64,000 nucleotides of DNA. It comes from a bacterium (lineage in GTDB: Bacteria > Patescibacteriota > Gracilibacteria > UBA1369 > GCA-2718715). The stretch spans positions 114,721-178,720 of the forward strand of contig JABJGM010000007.1 of assembly GCA_018662325.1 (NCBI GenBank), in the 5' to 3' direction. Positions 60,784 to 64,000 of the stretch are shown piece after piece (within the stretch, counting starts at the first letter, position 1; each line of letters begins with the position of its first letter). A program made the translations under genes and the position numbers. Below the pieces are notes generated by a model. It saw only the letters and a program-made list of their open reading frames with translations, was not told where the DNA came from and made no database searches.

Positions 60784-60812
60784 TTGAAAAAATTCTCAAA
60801 GATTGATATAAT
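60784..60812 (+). promoter_or_regulatory. Promoter of the DHH phosphoesterase gene
   Basis: TTGAAA (60784-60789), exactly 17 bases, TATAAT (60807-60812); the ATG follows at 60838. The TTG of the -35 box could be mistaken for a start codon. Confidence 0.8.
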
Positions 60813-60837
60813 ATATAGATTTAAAGAAATTTTAAAA

Positions 60838-63024
60838 ATGTTAGATTTTTCCCAAGCTATCCAAGCTTTTCAAAACAACCAAAATATATTGATTTTACCA
60901 TCAACCCCAGTTGATGGAGATAGTATAGGTAGTGCCCTTGCACTATACGAAGTTTTTAAGAAGTTAGGTAAAAACGCAACTGTATGTGTAACCAGCCCAG
61001 TTCCAGATATTTTTAAATTCTTACCAGATGTTGATTCAATCTCAGAAACCGTAGATGTTTATGATGACTTTGTAATTGAACTACATTTAAAAGATCAAGA
61101 TTTACAAGATATTCGTCACGAAATTGTAGACAATCACGTAAACATTTTTGTAACTCCCACTCAAGGAAAATTTTCAAAAGATCAAATTTCTTTCCCTGAA
61201 CCTAAAAAACACTACGACTTAATTGTAACTGTAGACACAGCGGATTTAAAACAATTAGGATCTTTCTACGAACAACACAGTGAAATTTTTAGTGAAATTC
61301 CTTCGATTAACATCGATCACCACAAATCAAATACACAATTTGCATCTTTAAACTTAGTTGATACAAGCTATTGCTCAGCTTCACATATTCTTTATGAATT
61401 ATTAAAAGCCATGCAAGCACCAATCGATGCAGATATTGCTACTTTATTACTTGCCGGAATTATTACCGACACTGGAAGCTTTCAAAATTCTAATACAACT
61501 CCAGCTTCATTCGATGCAGCCGCAGAGCTAGTTGATTTAGGAGGAAGACAGCAAGAAATTATTCAACACATATACAAAACAAAACAATTAAATTCCCTAA
61601 AACTTTGGGGAAAGATCCTTTCTAAAATCCAAGTTGATACAAGCCATAGAATGCTTTGGACTTCACTTACTCAAGATGATTTAAGTGAATTCGGAACAAA
61701 TAACGATGCCAAAGGAGACATTGTTGATGAACTTTTATCTAACGCCGAAGAAGCAGACTTAGTCTTACTTTTAGAAGAAAGACCAGGCAACGTTCTTCAT
61801 GGTTCAATCAGAATCACTTCGGAAGATTTAGATGGAACAGTAATTGCTCAAAAATTTGGAGGTGGGGGACACGCCAAAGCTTGTGGATTCAATATCGAAA
61901 ACGCCAGCGTTGAAAGCCACAGCCAAATAGTAGTACAAGCTTGTAAAGATTATATTGATACAATCAGACAAAACGCTGCCTCTAATCAAACAAATCCTGC
62001 TCCTGCAGCCACAGTTTTCCCTCAAGAAAGCATTGCTTCAGCTCCCTCACAAGAGGAAGCTCCAGTTCAAGAAGTAACTCCAGAAGTTACGCTAGAACCA
62101 GCAGCGCCAGTAGTTGAAGAAGCTCCAGTTCAGGAAGTAACCCCAGAAGTTACACCAGAACCAGCAGCCCCAGTAGTGCAAGAAGCTCCAGTTCAAGAAG
62201 TAACACCAGAAGTTAAACCAGAACCAGTAGTTCCAGTAGTAGAAGCTCCGGTTCAAGAAGTAACCCCAGAAGTTGCCCCAGAACCAGCTGCTCCAGTAGT
62301 GCAAGAAGCTCCAGTTCAAGAAGTAACCCCAGAAACAGTAGCGCAAGAAGCTCCAGTTCAAGAAGTAACCCCAGAAGTTACACCAGAGCCAATAGCTCCA
62401 GCGACTGAAGAAAATTTAGAGCAAGAACTTGATGAATTAATTGAAAACCAAGATATTAATGAAGACAGTCCAGAAAATCTAGAGGAAGTTGCTTCAGACT
62501 TGGAAGAAATTTTAAATGAAAATCCAGAATTAAAAGAACAATACGAAAATCAAGCTCCAAAAGTTTCGACACAAAAAGAAGACGTAGTTGTTAAAGACTT
62601 TAATGAAACAAATAAGCAAGATTTACAAAATTTTGATCAAGAGGTTTCAGCACTTGAAGCAGATGCTGATTTAGCTTCTACTGATTTTGAAGATTCTAAA
62701 ACAAGTGTGTTTGATGAAGATGACCTTTTAAATGAGTTAGAGTCAGACGGGTTTGATGTTCCTGATGAAATCGAACCAGGTAAAGAAAATATGCAAAATA
62801 TATCTGAGCCACAATTTGGAGAAAATCTTCAGGTTACAGACGAAATGATTGCAAAGGCAAATCAAAAATCTCAAAAAGAAAATCAAGAAGATAGAATTAA
62901 ACAAGGAGTTAAAAACTTTATGTCTGCAGCTCCCAAAGCATCTCCAGCTGAACAATCGAAAGAACTTGCGCAAGACGAAGAAGATGATCTTCCACCACTT
63001 CCACAAATCCCTGACGATCTTTAG
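60838..63024 (+). CDS. NrnA-type DHH phosphoesterase with acidic repeat tail
   Basis: 728 residues from ATG 60838, the start consistent with the promoter at 60784. Residues ~1-375 are a DHH/DHHA1 phosphoesterase: 'VDGDSIGSALALYEVF', 'IVTVDTADL', 'INIDHHKSN' (160-165), 'ITDTGSF' and the substrate loop 'FGGGGHAKACGF' (~341). Homologues (NrnA) degrade nanoRNA and dephosphorylate pAp. The first motif lacks its usual His (S in place of H in HxxPDxD), so one metal ligand may be missing. From ~375 the protein is a Pro/Glu/Val/Ala repeat tail (VQEVTPEVTPEPAAPVV-type) followed by a long acidic Asn/Glu/Asp region. The tail is odd for a cytoplasmic enzyme and has no known role. Confidence 0.8.
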   Translation: MLDFSQAIQAFQNNQNILILPSTPVDGDSIGSALALYEVFKKLGKNATVCVTSPVPDIFKFLPDVDSISETVDVYDDFVIELHLKDQDLQDIRHEIVDNHVNIFVTPTQGKFSKDQISFPEPKKHYDLIVTVDTADLKQLGSFYEQHSEIFSEIPSINIDHHKSNTQFASLNLVDTSYCSASHILYELLKAMQAPIDADIATLLLAGIITDTGSFQNSNTTPASFDAAAELVDLGGRQQEIIQHIYKTKQLNSLKLWGKILSKIQVDTSHRMLWTSLTQDDLSEFGTNNDAKGDIVDELLSNAEEADLVLLLEERPGNVLHGSIRITSEDLDGTVIAQKFGGGGHAKACGFNIENASVESHSQIVVQACKDYIDTIRQNAASNQTNPAPAATVFPQESIASAPSQEEAPVQEVTPEVTLEPAAPVVEEAPVQEVTPEVTPEPAAPVVQEAPVQEVTPEVKPEPVVPVVEAPVQEVTPEVAPEPAAPVVQEAPVQEVTPETVAQEAPVQEVTPEVTPEPIAPATEENLEQELDELIENQDINEDSPENLEEVASDLEEILNENPELKEQYENQAPKVSTQKEDVVVKDFNETNKQDLQNFDQEVSALEADADLASTDFEDSKTSVFDEDDLLNELESDGFDVPDEIEPGKENMQNISEPQFGENLQVTDEMIAKANQKSQKENQEDRIKQGVKNFMSAAPKASPAEQSKELAQDEEDDLPPLPQIPDDL
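62059..62400 (+). repeat. Tandem ~60-base Pro/Glu/Val coding repeats
   Basis: About six imperfect units encoding APVQEVTPEVTPEPAAPVV variants. Unit length varies (60, 63, 36 bases). The opposite strand is open and Trp/Phe-rich but is only the mirror of the repeat. Confidence 0.9.
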
Positions 63025-63047
63025 GATTGATTTTAAAAATACAACTC

Positions 63048-63080
63048 AAAGCACCCTTAAAATAGACGGGTGTTTTTTTA
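63048..63080 (+). terminator. Terminator after the DHH phosphoesterase gene
   Basis: CACCC (63052-63056) pairs with GGGTG (63068-63072), then a seven-base T run. Confidence 0.65.
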
Positions 63081-63109
63081 ATAAAATCACCATATGCGTA
63101 TAATATGTG

Positions 63110-63138
63110 TTGACAAACTTACGAAATACCCGTAAGGT
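63110..63138 (+). promoter_or_regulatory. Promoter/operator of the repeat-protein gene
   Basis: TTGACA (63110-63115), 17 bases, TAAGGT (63133-63138). CTTACG (63118-63123) and CGTAAG (63131-63136) form a perfect 6-base inverted repeat with 7-base spacer, covering the promoter spacer and the -10: a typical repressor-site position. The ATG is at 63175. Confidence 0.5.
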
Positions 63139-63174
63139 TAATTCTTAAATCAATATTTTTAATCAAATCCAAAA

Positions 63175-64000
63175 ATGAAAATAGAAAAATTAATAAGTTC
63201 ATACACAAATCAAGAATCCAAGAAAAAATCGGTGAAAATAACGCATTCTGAGTTTGAAAACATACCTAATAAAAATAAAAAATTTATTCAAAAGTTAGTT
63301 AATAAAATTTTCAGAAGTGATTTTGATATTTTTAGATACTTATTCGATGAAAAAATAGTAATCTTTTTAAGAATTCTAGAACAAGAGCTAGAAGCAATTT
63401 CATGTATAGACGAAGAATTAAAATTACTAATTAGTGAATCTAACCAAGAAATCTTAAACTCAATATCTTATGAAGTACTCACTCAAGCTGATCAAGACTG
63501 GTTAATCAAAATAGGATTTACCGCAAAAGACATTTTAAAATTAGCAGAAGAATACAATTTAATTACAGTTCATAAAGAAGTTTCAGAAAACCTAGATAGA
63601 TATCGGATGATTTTAGGAGAGTATAAAAACATTGTAAAAATTTTAAAATTCAAACAAGGACTTCAAAAACTAATAAGAATCAAAGAATTTCACTCTACCT
63701 ACTATAGTAGTGAAGTAGATTTTAACGGATACCACCTATCCCAGATAGTAAGAAATGCAGGCTGGGAAGAGAAGTTAGAGTATTTTGAAAACCCAGAGAA
63801 TTTAGAAAGGTTAACGAAAGCCGGATTTAACGGATACCACCTATCCCAGATAGTAGTAAATGCAGGCTGGGAAGAGAAGTTAAAGTATTTTGAGGCTGAA
63901 GAGAATTTAGAAAGGTTAACGAAAGCCGGATTTAACGGATACCACCTATCCCAGATAGTAGTAAATGCAGGCTGGGAAGAGAAGTTAAAGTATTTTGAGG
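63175..64000 (+). CDS. TALE-like tandem-repeat protein (partial, runs off window)
   Basis: My translation from ATG 63175 is open to the edge (275 residues visible). Residues 1-~147 are helical and Lys/Glu/Ile-rich ('KIEKLISSYTNQESKKKS', 'FDIFRYLFDEKIVIFLRIL'). From residue 183 the protein is a tandem array of 35-residue units (FNGYHLSQIV, then a variable residue, NAG, WEEKL, YFE, ENLERLTKAG). Numbered like TAL-effector repeats, Ile is at 9, Asn-Ala at 12-13, Gly at 14, Leu at 19, and the unit ends 'L-T-K-A-G-F', as TALE-like repeats end in L-x-x-x-G-F. A degenerate unit in register lies at 148-182. A DNA-binding role is inferred only from this pattern. No signal peptide is present. There is no Shine-Dalgarno. 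Confidence 0.6.
   Translation, partial: MKIEKLISSYTNQESKKKSVKITHSEFENIPNKNKKFIQKLVNKIFRSDFDIFRYLFDEKIVIFLRILEQELEAISCIDEELKLLISESNQEILNSISYEVLTQADQDWLIKIGFTAKDILKLAEEYNLITVHKEVSENLDRYRMILGEYKNIVKILKFKQGLQKLIRIKEFHSTYYSSEVDFNGYHLSQIVRNAGWEEKLEYFENPENLERLTKAGFNGYHLSQIVVNAGWEEKLKYFEAEENLERLTKAGFNGYHLSQIVVNAGWEEKLKYFE
63721..64000 (+). repeat. 105-base tandem repeat array (2.7 units visible)
   Basis: Units at 63721-63825, 63826-63930 and 63931 to the edge. Units 1 and 2 differ at about nine bases; the visible 70 bases of unit 3 are identical to unit 2. The differences fall at residues 11, 20 and 24-25 of the unit. The array continues past the window. Confidence 0.97.

Noticed and set aside
60784..60837. 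TTG at 60784 as the start of the DHH phosphoesterase
   Set aside because: It is the -35 element of a consensus promoter whose transcript would begin after it.
62092..62361. Minus-strand open frame rich in Trp and Phe
   Set aside because: It is the mirror of the Pro/Glu/Val repeat region of the phosphoesterase gene; no start context or family likeness.
1..64000. UGA recoded as glycine
   Set aside because: Core genes are uninterrupted under the standard code, several end in UGA, and RF2 is present.
1..64000. Insertion sequences, prophage or integrated element
   Set aside because: I found no transposase, integrase or phage gene and no flanking direct repeats; the tRNA genes are not followed by att-like duplications.

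Overview
The window is AT-rich and gene-dense. It reads as a chromosomal segment of a bacterium with a reduced genome, most likely from the Candidate Phyla Radiation (Patescibacteria). I infer this from the set of divergent housekeeping genes, the TrbC/VirB2-like pilin protein, the very large S-layer-like protein and the repeat-rich surface proteins; the exact lineage cannot be fixed from sequence alone. UGA is used as a stop (for example at 24233-24235 and 24568-24570) and release factor 2 is present, so this is not one of the UGA=Gly lineages (Gracilibacteria or Absconditabacteria). Nearly all start codons lack a Shine-Dalgarno sequence and sit behind A/T-rich leaders. The clear exception is the S-layer-like gene.

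Layout. 1-4.4 kb: mfd (partial) and dnaN read leftward from a probable replication origin (1907-2589) that holds many DnaA boxes and a DnaA-trio element; RNase J lies on its other side. 4.7-12.3 kb: envelope polysaccharide genes (flippase, O-antigen ligase/polymerase-like), a secreted SGNH-like protein, release factor 2, an Arg-type EF-P, an ITPase and an O-methyltransferase. 12.3-20.6 kb: class A PBP, YugP-type protease, RNase Y with a degenerate KH domain, YtxH, VanW, a TPR protein and DNA polymerase III delta'. 20.6-27.3 kb: cyclophilin, infC-rpmI-rplT, recR, an NTPase-dead ComM relative followed by yraN, dnaB, and tRNA-Tyr and tRNA-Thr. 27.3-39.4 kb: a degenerate pyruvate-phosphate-dikinase-like protein in an operon with a glutamate-type dehydrogenase, two helix-turn-helix/coiled-coil proteins with palindromic upstream sites, tRNA-Lys, a pilin-like protein, murB, argS, an unknown 751-residue protein, tRNA-Pro and ybeY. 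39.4-56.2 kb: surface block with two large repeat-rich membrane-anchored proteins, dnaJ, a 1527-residue S-layer-like protein with a long structured 5' leader, and two lipoproteins. 56.2-64 kb: a second cluster of DnaA-box-like sites, miaA, recJ, an unknown helical protein, an NrnA-type DHH phosphoesterase with a long repeat tail, and, cut by the window edge, a protein carrying 35-residue tandem repeats.

The most interesting item is that last gene (63175 to the edge). Its repeats have the positional pattern of TAL-effector-like DNA-binding repeats: Ile at 9, Asn-Ala at the position of the base-specifying pair 12/13, Gly at 14, Leu at 19 and Gly at the end. They are preceded by a degenerate 'repeat 0' in exact 35-residue register. 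The DNA of the repeats is nearly identical and has base and codon use unlike its neighbours. Other notable points are three housekeeping-enzyme relatives that have lost key residues (ComM-like, PPDK-like, RNase Y KH), a non-AUG, nearly leaderless infC, and DnaA-box clusters outside the origin.
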